The notes under the pieces are model-generated. The model searched no databases. It saw only the letters and a list, made by a program, of their open reading frames with translations, and was not told the origin of the DNA. Shown piece after piece: positions 53,458 to 61,654 of a DNA stretch of 64,000 nt. The DNA comes from Faeciplasma sp964650705. GTDB taxonomy: Bacteria; Bacillota; Clostridia; Oscillospirales; Ruminococcaceae. The DNA lies in the NCBI GenBank assembly GCA_964650705.1, contig CAZYUJ010000004.1, positions 117,253 through 181,252 of the forward strand. Direction: 5' to 3'. Position numbers and translations under genes: made by a program. The stretch's first letter is position 1. Each line of letters opens with the position of its first letter.

Positions 53458-54576
53458 ATGAACGAAACAATACGTTTGTGCTGTCCCTGTCATTTCGGTC
53501 TCGAAAGTGTTTTGAGCTTCGAGATCAAAAAGATCGGCGGAGAAAACTTAATTGTATCTGACGGAAGAATTTCCTTCGACGGCGACTTTTCGATGATCGC
53601 AAAGGCGAATATCTGCCTGGCAACGGCGGAGCGCGTGTTGATCGAGCTCGGAACATTCACAGCCAAAACCTTTGAAGATCTTTTTCAGGGTGTCAAGGCT
53701 TTGCCGCTTGAGCAGTATATTGGAAAATATGATGCTTTTCCGGTTAAGGGTCATTCCTTGAAATCAGCACTTCACAGCATCCCCGATTGTCAGTCAATAA
53801 TCAAAAAAGCCGCAGTGGAGCGTTTGAAGAGCGTCTATGGAATCAATTACTTTGATGAAACCGGAGCGCTTTGTCAGATACAGTTCAATATCTTAAAAGA
53901 TATCTGCACAGTGTATTTGGATACGACAGGTGCTGGGTTGCACAAAAGGGGATATCGCAAGAACTCAAACGATGCCCCGATCAAAGAGACTCTTGCCGCG
54001 GGAATCATCGATCTTGCCCGTGTAAGATCCGACTCCGTCGTGATCGATCCGATGTGCGGCAGCGGAACTTTTGTTATAGAATCTGCATACAAGTCGATGC
54101 GTATCGCTCCCGGACTTCGCCGCCGTTTCGTTGCACAGTCTTGGGGCTCCATTCCTGAGAATGTCTGGAACGATGCAAGAAGCGAAGCGCTTGACTCCAT
54201 AAACAAAGAATCATTATTCAAGGCATATGGCAGTGATATTGATCTGAAGGCAGTGGAGCTCTCGAAAGCTAACGCAAAGATGGCGGGAGTTGCTCCGAGA
54301 ATCACTGTTTCTCATGCCGATATCAGTGACTATAAGCCGATAGACGGTGCGATAACCGTATGCAATCCGCCTTATGGCGAGCGCATGCTGGAGATCAAAG
54401 AAGCTGAGGAGCTGTATAGAAAGATGGGTCAGGTATTCTGTCCTTCAAAGGATAATCCTTGCTATATAATTTCTCCTCACGAGAACTTCGAGAGCTTGTT
54501 TGGCAAAAAGGCAGATAAAAAGCGTAAGCTATATAACGGAATGCTCAAGTGCCAGCTATATATGTATTTTAATTAA
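53458..54576 (+). CDS. THUMP-domain class I SAM-dependent RNA methyltransferase (RlmL/YpsC-like)
   Basis: 372 residues. N-terminal ferredoxin-like/THUMP region (about 1-160: 'LCCPCHFGLESVLSFEIKKIGG'), then a Rossmann methyltransferase: 'LHKRGYR..SNDAPIKETLAAGII', 'DPMCGSGTFVIE' (motif I, about 198-209) and 'CNPPYGERM' (motif IV, N-P-P-Y, about 302-310). It matches the 23S rRNA (guanine-N2) methyltransferases of the RlmL/YpsC group. Confidence 0.93.
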   Translation: MNETIRLCCPCHFGLESVLSFEIKKIGGENLIVSDGRISFDGDFSMIAKANICLATAERVLIELGTFTAKTFEDLFQGVKALPLEQYIGKYDAFPVKGHSLKSALHSIPDCQSIIKKAAVERLKSVYGINYFDETGALCQIQFNILKDICTVYLDTTGAGLHKRGYRKNSNDAPIKETLAAGIIDLARVRSDSVVIDPMCGSGTFVIESAYKSMRIAPGLRRRFVAQSWGSIPENVWNDARSEALDSINKESLFKAYGSDIDLKAVELSKANAKMAGVAPRITVSHADISDYKPIDGAITVCNPPYGERMLEIKEAEELYRKMGQVFCPSKDNPCYIISPHENFESLFGKKADKKRKLYNGMLKCQLYMYFN

Positions 54577-54582
54577 TATTAA

Positions 54583-54612
54583 AAGCCGAGAGGGCGATAA
54601 CCTCTCGGCTTA
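54583..54612. terminator. Terminator between the convergent methyltransferase and mtaB genes
   Basis: 11-bp stem AAGCCGAGAGG/CCTCTCGGCTT, loop GCGATAA. Confidence 0.88.
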
Positions 54613-54616
54613 TTCT

Positions 54617-55909
54617 TTATATGACCGCACCGTATACAAATCCGTTTCCGACTTTCGTAATGACCGCTCGAGCGGTCTTTCGCCACATTGTATCTGTAAA
54701 GCGTTCGACCTTGACAAGAACATAATTCGGCGTATGCCCCTGATGATACTCTTCGTTTCTTTCTCGCTCAAACAAAACCTCAAATTCCTTGCCGATCATG
54801 CTTTGAAGGAAACGCTGTTCGCTGTCTTTAACGGCTTGTGTCATGAGTTTTGCGCGTTCTTCCTTGATCTTGGCGGGAATCTGATCGCTTCTCTTAGCGG
54901 CGATAGTGCCCTCTCGCTTCGAATAGGGGAAAACATGCGCCTGTGCAAACCCAACAGACTTAACAAATTCTATAGATTCATTAAAGTTATCTTCGGTCTC
55001 GCCAGGGAATCCGACCATTATATCTGTCGTGATCGCACAATCGCTGAAGCTTTTTCTGAGGCTCGAAACAAGCGTAAAGTATTCTTCCTTGTCATACATC
55101 CTTTGCATTTCCTTAAGCGTTTTGTTGCACCCGCTTTGCAAGGATAAGTGAAAATGCGGACACAACGTTTCACATTCGGAAAGTCTTTTGACAATATCAT
55201 CGGTCAAAAGCTCCGGTTCGATTGATCCGAGACGAACACGTTGTGCACCGCTTGTTTCACAAACTCTTTCAACAGCATCCGCAAGATCGATACCGCCTAA
55301 GTCTTGTCCGTAACAGCTAAGATTAATACCTACTAACACCAATTCCGAATGAGTCTTTGCAAGCTCCTTAGCTTCAGCTTCTATATCATCAAGCGGCTTC
55401 GAACGGATTCTGCCTCTGGCGAACGGAATGATGCAATATGAGCAAAATCTGTCGCATCCGTCTTGTATTTTAATAATCGCACGGGTCTTATCAGCATGAC
55501 CGCTGTTGAACATGCTTTCGAAAGCTTCGCCTTTCTTGTGCTCAGAAACGTAATTCAACTTCTGTCTGTTTTCGATATGTTCTTTGATGAGCTCTGCGAC
55601 TTTTGTCTTCCCGTCTGTACCGATAACTATATCGGCTTCGGGGAGGATCTCGTTTGAATTTGTGAGAATCTGTGTGTAACATCCGCAGACAACGATAATA
55701 CCGCATAAGTTCTCGCGTCTGATTCTATGTACAAGCTGTCTCAATTTCAAATCCGCCTGCGATGTAACCGTACACGAGTTGATTATGTAAATATCAGCTT
55801 TACTGATATCTCTTACTGTTTCAAAACCGTGTGCTTCCAATGCTTCACGCATATTTTCGGTCTCGTATTGGTTGACTTTGCAGCCAAAGGTATGGTAATA
55901 AACGAACAT
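54617..55909 (-). CDS. mtaB: tRNA t6A37 methylthiotransferase MtaB
   Basis: 430 residues. N-terminal MTTase domain with three cysteines ('HTFGCKVNQYE', 'INSCTVTSQAD', 'VVCGCYTQ'), the radical SAM cluster 'CDRFCSYCIIPFARG' (CX3CX2C, about 151-165) and a C-terminal TRAM domain. The start 'YYHTFGCKVNQYETE' distinguishes MtaB from MiaB and RimO. It adds a methylthio group to N6-threonylcarbamoyladenosine 37 of tRNA-Lys. AAAGGATG lies upstream of the ATG. Single-gene unit. Confidence 0.95.
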   Translation of the reverse strand: MFVYYHTFGCKVNQYETENMREALEAHGFETVRDISKADIYIINSCTVTSQADLKLRQLVHRIRRENLCGIIVVCGCYTQILTNSNEILPEADIVIGTDGKTKVAELIKEHIENRQKLNYVSEHKKGEAFESMFNSGHADKTRAIIKIQDGCDRFCSYCIIPFARGRIRSKPLDDIEAEAKELAKTHSELVLVGINLSCYGQDLGGIDLADAVERVCETSGAQRVRLGSIEPELLTDDIVKRLSECETLCPHFHLSLQSGCNKTLKEMQRMYDKEEYFTLVSSLRKSFSDCAITTDIMVGFPGETEDNFNESIEFVKSVGFAQAHVFPYSKREGTIAAKRSDQIPAKIKEERAKLMTQAVKDSEQRFLQSMIGKEFEVLFERERNEEYHQGHTPNYVLVKVERFTDTMWRKTARAVITKVGNGFVYGAVI

Positions 55910-55966
55910 TTTTATTCATCCTTTCGGATCAATTTTAGCACATATTTATAAACTTGTAAATTGCTC

Positions 55967-55995
55967 TTGACAGCATATTTTTAAATTGTTATATT
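55967..55995 (+). promoter_or_regulatory. Promoter of the HPr-like gene
   Basis: TTGACA (55967-55972) and TATATT (55990-55995), 17-bp spacing. Confidence 0.8.
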
Positions 55996-56037
55996 AAAGC
56001 TGACCTAAGTGTCAATTATGATTTGGAGGTTTTAAAA

Positions 56038-56268
56038 ATGAAAAAGGTAACTATCAAGCTTGGCACAATTAATGATGTTAAAGAGTTCGTAAATGTTGTT
56101 GCTCTTTGCGATTACGACGTAGATCTCGTTTCCGGTAGATATGCTATTGATGCAAAATCCATCATGGGTATCTTCAGCCTTGACCTTTCAAAGCCTGTTG
56201 AACTCCATGCACATGTTGATGATTGCGAAGATTTCTTGGAAAAGATCGAAAAGTTCATCCTTGACTGA
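56038..56268 (+). CDS. HPr-like protein without the phosphorylatable histidine
   Basis: 76 residues from ATG 56038 (GGAGG upstream). The C-terminal half ('AIDAKSIMGIFSLDLSKPVELHAH' and 'EKIEKFILD') has the HPr fold with the K-S-I-M-G-I motif around the HPr regulatory serine. But the 'GLHARPA' segment with active-site His15 is replaced by 'GTINDVKEF', so it cannot accept phosphate from enzyme I in the usual way. It may be a Crh-like regulatory relative. Own promoter and terminator. Confidence 0.83.
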   Translation: MKKVTIKLGTINDVKEFVNVVALCDYDVDLVSGRYAIDAKSIMGIFSLDLSKPVELHAHVDDCEDFLEKIEKFILD

Positions 56269-56281
56269 TTCGTAAATTCAT

Positions 56282-56308
56282 GACCGACCTGATAAGTCGG
56301 TCTTTTTT
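56282..56308 (+). terminator. Terminator after the HPr-like gene
   Basis: 7-bp stem GACCGAC/GTCGGTC, loop CTGATAA, then T6. Confidence 0.88.
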
Positions 56309-56354
56309 ATTTTTATGTGCATAGACTCCAATATGACTATAAAGGAGTTTGGCT

Positions 56355-57476
56355 ATGAAAAAGTTTCTTTGCTTTGTGATATTCATCTTACTTTTGCTGA
56401 CACAGACCAGCATTTATGCAGATACACAGATCCCATATTCATACGTTTTGATGGAGGGGTCAACCTCTACGCTTCTATATTCGGATAACGGAAACACGAT
56501 AGTAAGACCTTTTCACTCTGCAAAATTGATGACGCTTCTGTTAACAGTTGAAGCTATTGAGCGAGGAGAACTGTCGTATGATACGATGGTAACTGTTTCA
56601 GCTAATGCCAACTCTCAGCAGGGTGCTCAGATATGGCTGGCGGTAGGTGAGGAGATATCTGTTCATGAACTGATTCTTTCGATCACTGTCGGTAATGCAA
56701 ATGACGCTTCCGTAGCGCTTGCTGAAGCGGTTGCAAGAACCGAAGATGATTTTTTGAGGCTTATGAACCTGCGTGCAAAGGAGCTCGGAATGGTCAATAC
56801 AAAATATGCTGACGTGACAGGGATTTCTTATAACGGTGCGACATCAGCTTGCGACATAGCGCTATTGGCGAGCGAATTGACTAAATATTCCGAACTGACC
56901 GAATATTTCAACACGTGGCTTGCATATGTGCGTGACGGTAAAACACAACTCGTTAACACAAACCGCCTTATAAAGTCCTATATCCCTCTGACCGGCATGA
57001 AAGCGTATTACGGTGATGACTGCCTCAATTGCCTGATCGCAACCGCAGAAAAAGACGGATTAACAATGGTGTGTGTCATCTTGGGAGAGCCTGATGAATA
57101 CGAACGCTTTTCTGTAGCAAGAGAAAAACTAAATGCCGGCTTTTCAGCGTATATGCTTTATAAACCCAAGGCTGAGAAGTTATTTTGTGAAGATGTCAGC
57201 ATATCAAAAGGAGTTAGAAGCTCAGTAGAAACAAGACTTGGAGAAATAACTCCGTTTGTCATACGAAAGAGCAGGGAAGCGGATATCGAGATAATCTCCG
57301 AATACTATGATGACCTGACAGCTCCCATATACGAGGGAACAGAAGTCGGGAGATTTATCTTTCTGATAGACGAAGAGGAGATATTTTCGCTTCCGATCGT
57401 AGCATCATATGATGTTGAAAAACGAGGTTTTTTCAGCTCAATTGCGAAACTTCTGAGTGAGATAATTGCAATGTAA
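56355..57476 (+). CDS. PBP5-like (D-Ala-D-Ala carboxypeptidase family) protein, probably inactive
   Basis: 373 residues from ATG 56355 (AAAGGAG upstream). Signal peptide 1-22 (SIYA). The fold of the DacA/DacF family is clear from about 28 to 270, followed by a C-terminal beta domain (about 275-350) and a final amphipathic helix as membrane anchor. All three catalytic motifs are changed: the SxxK nucleophile region reads HSAK (54-57, His in place of Ser), SxN reads NAN (114-116) and KTG reads LTG (212-214). It should not hydrolyse the D-Ala bond; it may bind peptidoglycan or another protein. The gene is intact, so it is not a decaying pseudogene. Confidence 0.85.
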   Translation: MKKFLCFVIFILLLLTQTSIYADTQIPYSYVLMEGSTSTLLYSDNGNTIVRPFHSAKLMTLLLTVEAIERGELSYDTMVTVSANANSQQGAQIWLAVGEEISVHELILSITVGNANDASVALAEAVARTEDDFLRLMNLRAKELGMVNTKYADVTGISYNGATSACDIALLASELTKYSELTEYFNTWLAYVRDGKTQLVNTNRLIKSYIPLTGMKAYYGDDCLNCLIATAEKDGLTMVCVILGEPDEYERFSVAREKLNAGFSAYMLYKPKAEKLFCEDVSISKGVRSSVETRLGEITPFVIRKSREADIEIISEYYDDLTAPIYEGTEVGRFIFLIDEEEIFSLPIVASYDVEKRGFFSSIAKLLSEIIAM

Positions 57477-57517
57477 AGAAAAATCGCATTTTGTCACTTA
57501 ATTTTTATTAAAATTCC

Positions 57518-57546
57518 TTGCAATATTGTCCGATTCATGCTAAAAT
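57518..57546 (+). promoter_or_regulatory. Promoter of pgi
   Basis: TTGCAA (57518-57523) and TAAAAT (57541-57546) with 17-bp spacing. This rules out an ATG at 57518 as the start. Confidence 0.7.
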
Positions 57547-57580
57547 GTTAATACAAATAATAAGAGAGGATATGACATCT

Positions 57581-58915
57581 ATGTCTATAAAACTTATTAC
57601 GAAGTATACTGATAAGTTCGTTAATTCTCATGAGTATGATGCGTGCCGTGAGCAAATAACAACTGCCCACAATATTTTAATGAACCGTTCGGGTCAGGGC
57701 AATGATTTCTTGGGTTGGCTCGATCTTCCCGTTGATTATGACAAGGAAGAATTCGAAAGGATCAAGCTTGCTGCTCAAAAGATCAAAGAAAAAGCTGACA
57801 TCTTGATAGTTATAGGTATCGGCGGATCCTATTTGGGAGCAAGAGCTGCTATCGAGCTTTTGAGAAGTCCGTTCTATAACAACCTCAAAAAAGATACTCC
57901 TGACATCTATTTCGTAGGCAATAATATCAGCCCTACATATCTTAACGAGATCCTTTCGATCTGTGAAGGCAAGGATCTTTGCGTTAACGTAATTTCCAAA
58001 TCCGGAACTACTACCGAACCCGCACTTGCTTTCAGAATCTTCAAAAAGCTTCTCGAAGACAAATACGGCAAGGAAGAAGCAAAGGAAAGAATTTTCGCTA
58101 CGACCGACAAGGCGAGAGGAACTCTTAAGGAGCTTTCTAATACCGAAGGCTATGAAACCTTTGTGATCGCTGACGACGTTGGCGGAAGATTCTCTGTTTT
58201 GACAGCAGTAGGTCTTTTGCCTATCGCTGTTGCCGGATGCGATATCGACGCTATTATGGCCGGCGCTAAGTCTGCTCGTGAAGCATATATGAATGATGAT
58301 ATGAACGACTGCTACAAGTATGCTGCTCTTCGCAACATCCTCTATCGCAAGGGCAAATCCGTTGAAATGCTCGTGTCCTATGATCCTGCATTTGCAATGA
58401 TGGCAGAATGGTTCAAACAGCTCTTCGGCGAAAGTGAGGGCAAGGATCAAAAGGGCATCTATCCTTCAAGTGCTACCTTCTCGACAGATCTTCATTCGTT
58501 GGGTCAGTTCGTTCAGGACGGTTCAAGAATTATGTTCGAGACCGTCGTTGATATCAAGAACGCAAAGCAAGATCTCTTCTTGGAAGATGATAAGGATAAC
58601 CTTGACGGCCTCAACTTCTTGACAAATCAGAATATGTCTGTAGTAAACCGCAAGGCTATGGAAGGAACTATTCTTGCTCACACAGAAGGCGGTGTTCCCA
58701 ACATCGTGATCGAAGTGGACAAGCTTGATGAATTCAACTTCGGTGAAATGGTATACTTCTTTGAAAAGGCTTGTGCAATTTCGGGATATATGCTTGGAGT
58801 TAACCCCTTCAATCAGCCCGGCGTTGAAAGCTATAAGAAGAACATGTTTGCACTTTTGGGCAAACCGGGATATGAATCCCAAAAGGCTGAGCTTGAAGAA
58901 AAGCTCGGATACTAA
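57581..58915 (+). CDS. pgi: Glucose-6-phosphate isomerase
   Basis: 444 residues from ATG 57581; the purine-rich GAGAGGA lies 10 bp upstream. The signature segments are 'VIGIGGSYLGARAAIELL' (about 73-90), 'VISKSGTTTEPALAFRI' (about 137-153), 'GGRFSVLTAVGLLPIAVAG' (about 200-218) and 'GVNPFNQPGVESYKKNMFALLG' (near the C-terminus, catalytic Lys). It interconverts glucose-6-phosphate and fructose-6-phosphate in glycolysis. Length fits the short bacterial type. Confidence 0.97.
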   Translation: MSIKLITKYTDKFVNSHEYDACREQITTAHNILMNRSGQGNDFLGWLDLPVDYDKEEFERIKLAAQKIKEKADILIVIGIGGSYLGARAAIELLRSPFYNNLKKDTPDIYFVGNNISPTYLNEILSICEGKDLCVNVISKSGTTTEPALAFRIFKKLLEDKYGKEEAKERIFATTDKARGTLKELSNTEGYETFVIADDVGGRFSVLTAVGLLPIAVAGCDIDAIMAGAKSAREAYMNDDMNDCYKYAALRNILYRKGKSVEMLVSYDPAFAMMAEWFKQLFGESEGKDQKGIYPSSATFSTDLHSLGQFVQDGSRIMFETVVDIKNAKQDLFLEDDKDNLDGLNFLTNQNMSVVNRKAMEGTILAHTEGGVPNIVIEVDKLDEFNFGEMVYFFEKACAISGYMLGVNPFNQPGVESYKKNMFALLGKPGYESQKAELEEKLGY

Positions 58916-58930
58916 TTATCAATCGGCTAA

Positions 58931-58958
58931 AAGATATGAAGCCTTCGGCTAATATCTT
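58931..58958 (+). terminator. Weak hairpin after pgi
   Basis: AAGATAT(g)AAGCC-TTC-GGCT(a)ATATCTT forms an interrupted stem. There is no good T run, so termination would be weak. Confidence 0.4.
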
Positions 58959-59000
58959 AAAATAAACAATTGCCCGTAAGGGCGGAAACGGAGCGTTATT

Positions 59001-59405
59001 ATGATTAAGTTAATAACAGGTAAAAGAGGATCAGGCAAGACCAAGATTCTTGTTGACAACATCAAGGAAGCATTGGCTAACACAAAGGGCAACGTTGTTT
59101 GCATCGAAAAGTCTATGCAGCTTACTTATGATATTCCTTCCAGCGTTCGTTTAGTTGACGTTGACGGATATAAGATCGACAGCTACGATAAGTTCTATGG
59201 ATTCATCTCCGGTATCATCGCTGGTAACTATGATATCACAGATATCTTTGTTGACGGTATCCTCAAGATCGGCGGCAGAAACTATGATGAACTCGGCGCA
59301 CTTTTGGCAGCAGTTGAAGCTATCTCCAACGATATCAACGTTGAATTCACTGTTTCTGAAGATGCTGATGCTCTTCCTGAGGCTGTAACCAAATATATTA
59401 AGTAA
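59001..59405 (+). CDS. Small P-loop protein
   Basis: 134-residue cytoplasmic protein. Walker A GKRGSGKT at residues 7-14. A 'DIFVDGILKIGG' stretch is a possible Walker B. The protein is too short for a full AAA or ABC fold. Such proteins occur in many Clostridia just ahead of yceD-rpmF, but no function is known. Codon choice is strongly biased, suggesting good expression. The preceding intergenic stretch (58959-59000) is short and holds a GCCCGTAAGGGC hairpin. Confidence 0.6.
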   Translation: MIKLITGKRGSGKTKILVDNIKEALANTKGNVVCIEKSMQLTYDIPSSVRLVDVDGYKIDSYDKFYGFISGIIAGNYDITDIFVDGILKIGGRNYDELGALLAAVEAISNDINVEFTVSEDADALPEAVTKYIK

Positions 59406-59423
59406 TAATTAACTAAAATCGTC

Positions 59424-59502
59424 CTAAAATGTCAATATATCAAGTCTTGTTTAACACAAAATTTGAAAAAGTATTGACATTTTAGTTTGATAGAAGTATA
59501 AT
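59424..59502 (+). promoter_or_regulatory. yceD-rpmF promoter with a 14-bp inverted repeat
   Basis: TTGACA (59474-59479) and TATAAT (59497-59502) with 17-bp spacing. CTAAAATGTCAATA (59424-59437) and TATTGACATTTTAG (59472-59485) are perfect inverted copies, 34 bp apart; the right arm covers the -35. It could bind a regulator as a looped pair, or form a long-stem structure. Confidence 0.65.
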
Positions 59503-59527
59503 ACTATGTGATATTCTGAGGTGTAAT

Positions 59528-59983
59528 GTGTTATTGCAATTAAGACAACTCTTCGACAGAGTCGGAGATAAGAAAGAAATCGATCTTGAGATCCCCTTAG
59601 AGGAATTAGGAGAATACAAGATAATTGGAACATTTATTACGCCGATTTCGCTAAACGGTCAGGTAATGAATCGTGCTGGCGTAGTTTCACTCGACTACAC
59701 TATGCGTTTCACCATCCGGCATCTTTGCGACAGATGTCTTAACGAATTTGATCGCGAATACAGCTATGATATATCTCATGTTCTTGTCAAGAGCGTCAGC
59801 TCGGATAATGACGAATTTGAATATGTGGTATGTCCCGGCAGTTCGCTCGATCTGAATGAGTTGGCAATTTCCGATTTGCTGTTGCAGCTACCCACCAAGG
59901 TATTGTGCACGGAAGACTGCAAGGGTCTTTGCCTCGTTTGCGGCAAGGATCTAAACGACGGTGATTGCGGATGCTGCGGATAA
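59528..59983 (+). CDS. yceD: YceD/DUF177 family protein
   Basis: 151 residues with a GTG start at 59528 (GAGGTG upstream; TTG 59534 is possible). 'HLCDRCLNEF' (about 64-73) and 'CTEDCKGLCLVCGKDLNDGDCGC' (about 126-149) are cysteine pairs typical of the family. YceD/Orf is linked to 23S rRNA accumulation in plants and bacteria and is usually transcribed with rpmF, as here (50 bp gap). Confidence 0.92.
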   Translation: MLLQLRQLFDRVGDKKEIDLEIPLEELGEYKIIGTFITPISLNGQVMNRAGVVSLDYTMRFTIRHLCDRCLNEFDREYSYDISHVLVKSVSSDNDEFEYVVCPGSSLDLNELAISDLLLQLPTKVLCTEDCKGLCLVCGKDLNDGDCGCCG

Positions 59984-60033
59984 AGCGGCAGCAGTAAATT
60001 AACGAATAAAATCTCAAAGAGGAGGTGCCGAAA

Positions 60034-60216
60034 ATGGCAGTACCGAAGAGAAAAGTCTCCAAGGCAAGACGCGACAAGAGACGTTCAAGCGTTTGGAAGC
60101 TTGATGCACCCGCACTTAGCAGATGCTCTAACTGTGGTTCACTTACATCCCCCCACAAGGTTTGCAGCAACTGCGGTTTCTACAAGGGCGTAGAGGTTAT
60201 CAAGAAGGAAGCTTAA
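60034..60216 (+). CDS. rpmF: Ribosomal protein L32
   Basis: 60 residues from ATG 60034, with AGGAGGTG upstream. Starts 'AVPKRKVSKARRDKRRSSVW' and contains the zinc ribbon CSNC...CSNC (about 30-46). Part of the large ribosomal subunit. Confidence 0.97.
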   Translation: MAVPKRKVSKARRDKRRSSVWKLDAPALSRCSNCGSLTSPHKVCSNCGFYKGVEVIKKEA

Positions 60217-60230
60217 GCTTCTTCAAAACT

Positions 60231-60261
60231 TAGAGGAGGAGCGATCCTTCTCTATTTTTTT
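60231..60261 (+). terminator. Terminator after rpmF
   Basis: Stem TAGAGGAGG/CCTTCTCTA (one G-U), loop AGCGAT, then T7. Confidence 0.82.
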
Positions 60262-60302
60262 ACAATAATAATGTTTTAATATATGTAAAGGGGGACTGCA
60301 TT

Positions 60303-61637
60303 ATGGCACTGCCTGTTGTTGCAGTTGTTGGACGTCCGAATGTCGGAAAGTCTACTCTTTTTAACAAGCTGATCGGTCAGCGTCTCTCGATCGTTGAGGA
60401 TACTCCCGGCGTTACAAGAGACAGAATCTATTCCAAGTGTGAATGGACAGGTCATGAGTTTATGCTTGTTGACACGGGAGGTATTGAGCCTGCCAGCGAT
60501 GACAAGATATTGGTTCAAATGCGCCATCAGGCTGAGGTTGCAATCGCTAAAGCTGACGTTATCATATTGGTGACTGATATTCGTTGCGGTGTTACGGCGA
60601 ACGACTATGAGGTTGCTGCGATGCTCATGAAGTCCGGAAAACCAGTCGTTTTGTGCGTTAACAAGTGTGATAAGCTCGGTGAGCCTGAGCCCGAATTCTA
60701 TGAGTTTTATAATCTCGGTCTTGGTGACCCTATCGAGGTTTCATCAGTTCACGGATATGGAACCGGTGACCTTTTGGACGAGGTCGTTAAGCATTTTCCT
60801 GATGAGTCTGATAATGATGAAGAGGATGATCACATCAAGGTAGCGGTTATCGGCAAGCCTAATGTCGGCAAATCTTCCATCATCAATTGTATCGCCGGAG
60901 AAGAACGTGTCATCGTTTCAGACATTGCCGGTACTACACGCGATGCAACCGACACAGTTATAGAAAATGAGTTTGGCAAATACGTTTTCATTGATACAGC
61001 GGGTATCCGCAAAAAGTCGAAGGTTCTTGAAAGCATCGAGCATTACAGCGTTTTGCGTTCCTATATGGCTGTTGACCGTGCTGATGTTGCAGTTATAGTT
61101 ATTGATGCCGCTGTCGGATTTACTGATCAGGATTCCAAAGTCGCAGGATATGCTCACGAGCAGGGGAAAGCCTGCATCGTTGCGATAAACAAATGGGATG
61201 CTATCGAGAAGGATACGAACACCATGAAGGAATTCACCGAGGATCTGAAGACCAATCTCGGTTTTATGGATTATGTTCCGTTCATCTTTGTCTCTGCCAA
61301 GACAGGTCAAAGAATAAACAAGATGTTCGAGCTGATTAATTTTGTATATGCTAACAATTCAATGCGTATCTCAACAGGTAAGCTTAATGATATTTTAGCG
61401 TATGCTACGAGCCGCGTTCAGCCGCCTTCTGACAAGGGCAGAAGATTGAAGATATACTACATGACTCAGCCCTCAACTAATCCGCCGACATTTGTAACCT
61501 TCGTCAACTCAATGGATCTCTTCCACTTCTCATACAGAAGATATTTAGAGAATCAGATTCGTGAAGTCTTCGGCGGACTCGAAGGTACTCCGATAAGGTT
61601 TATCGTTCGTGAACGAGACAACACAGACACCAAGTAG
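60303..61637 (+). CDS. der: Ribosome biogenesis GTPase Der (EngA)
   Basis: 444 residues with two GTPase domains and a KH-like C-terminus. G1 motifs GRPNVGKS (10-17) and GKPNVGKS (about 184-191), G3 DTGG and DTAG, G4 NKCD and NKWD. The KH-like end includes 'RLKIYYMTQPSTNPPTFVTFVN'. It helps assemble the 50S ribosomal subunit. GGGGG site before the ATG. It starts the der-plsY-gpsA order common in Firmicutes. Confidence 0.98.
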   Translation: MALPVVAVVGRPNVGKSTLFNKLIGQRLSIVEDTPGVTRDRIYSKCEWTGHEFMLVDTGGIEPASDDKILVQMRHQAEVAIAKADVIILVTDIRCGVTANDYEVAAMLMKSGKPVVLCVNKCDKLGEPEPEFYEFYNLGLGDPIEVSSVHGYGTGDLLDEVVKHFPDESDNDEEDDHIKVAVIGKPNVGKSSIINCIAGEERVIVSDIAGTTRDATDTVIENEFGKYVFIDTAGIRKKSKVLESIEHYSVLRSYMAVDRADVAVIVIDAAVGFTDQDSKVAGYAHEQGKACIVAINKWDAIEKDTNTMKEFTEDLKTNLGFMDYVPFIFVSAKTGQRINKMFELINFVYANNSMRISTGKLNDILAYATSRVQPPSDKGRRLKIYYMTQPSTNPPTFVTFVNSMDLFHFSYRRYLENQIREVFGGLEGTPIRFIVRERDNTDTK

Positions 61638-61654
61638 CGAAAGGAAGTATTTAT

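Noticed and set aside
56355..57476. Pseudogene call for the PBP5-like gene
   Set aside because: The frame, signal peptide, ribosome site and length are intact; only active-site residues are replaced, so a functional non-enzyme is more likely.
57677..58450. Minus-strand frame of 257 codons opposite pgi
   Set aside because: The plus strand encodes a clear glucose-6-phosphate isomerase; the shadow has no start signal or domain.
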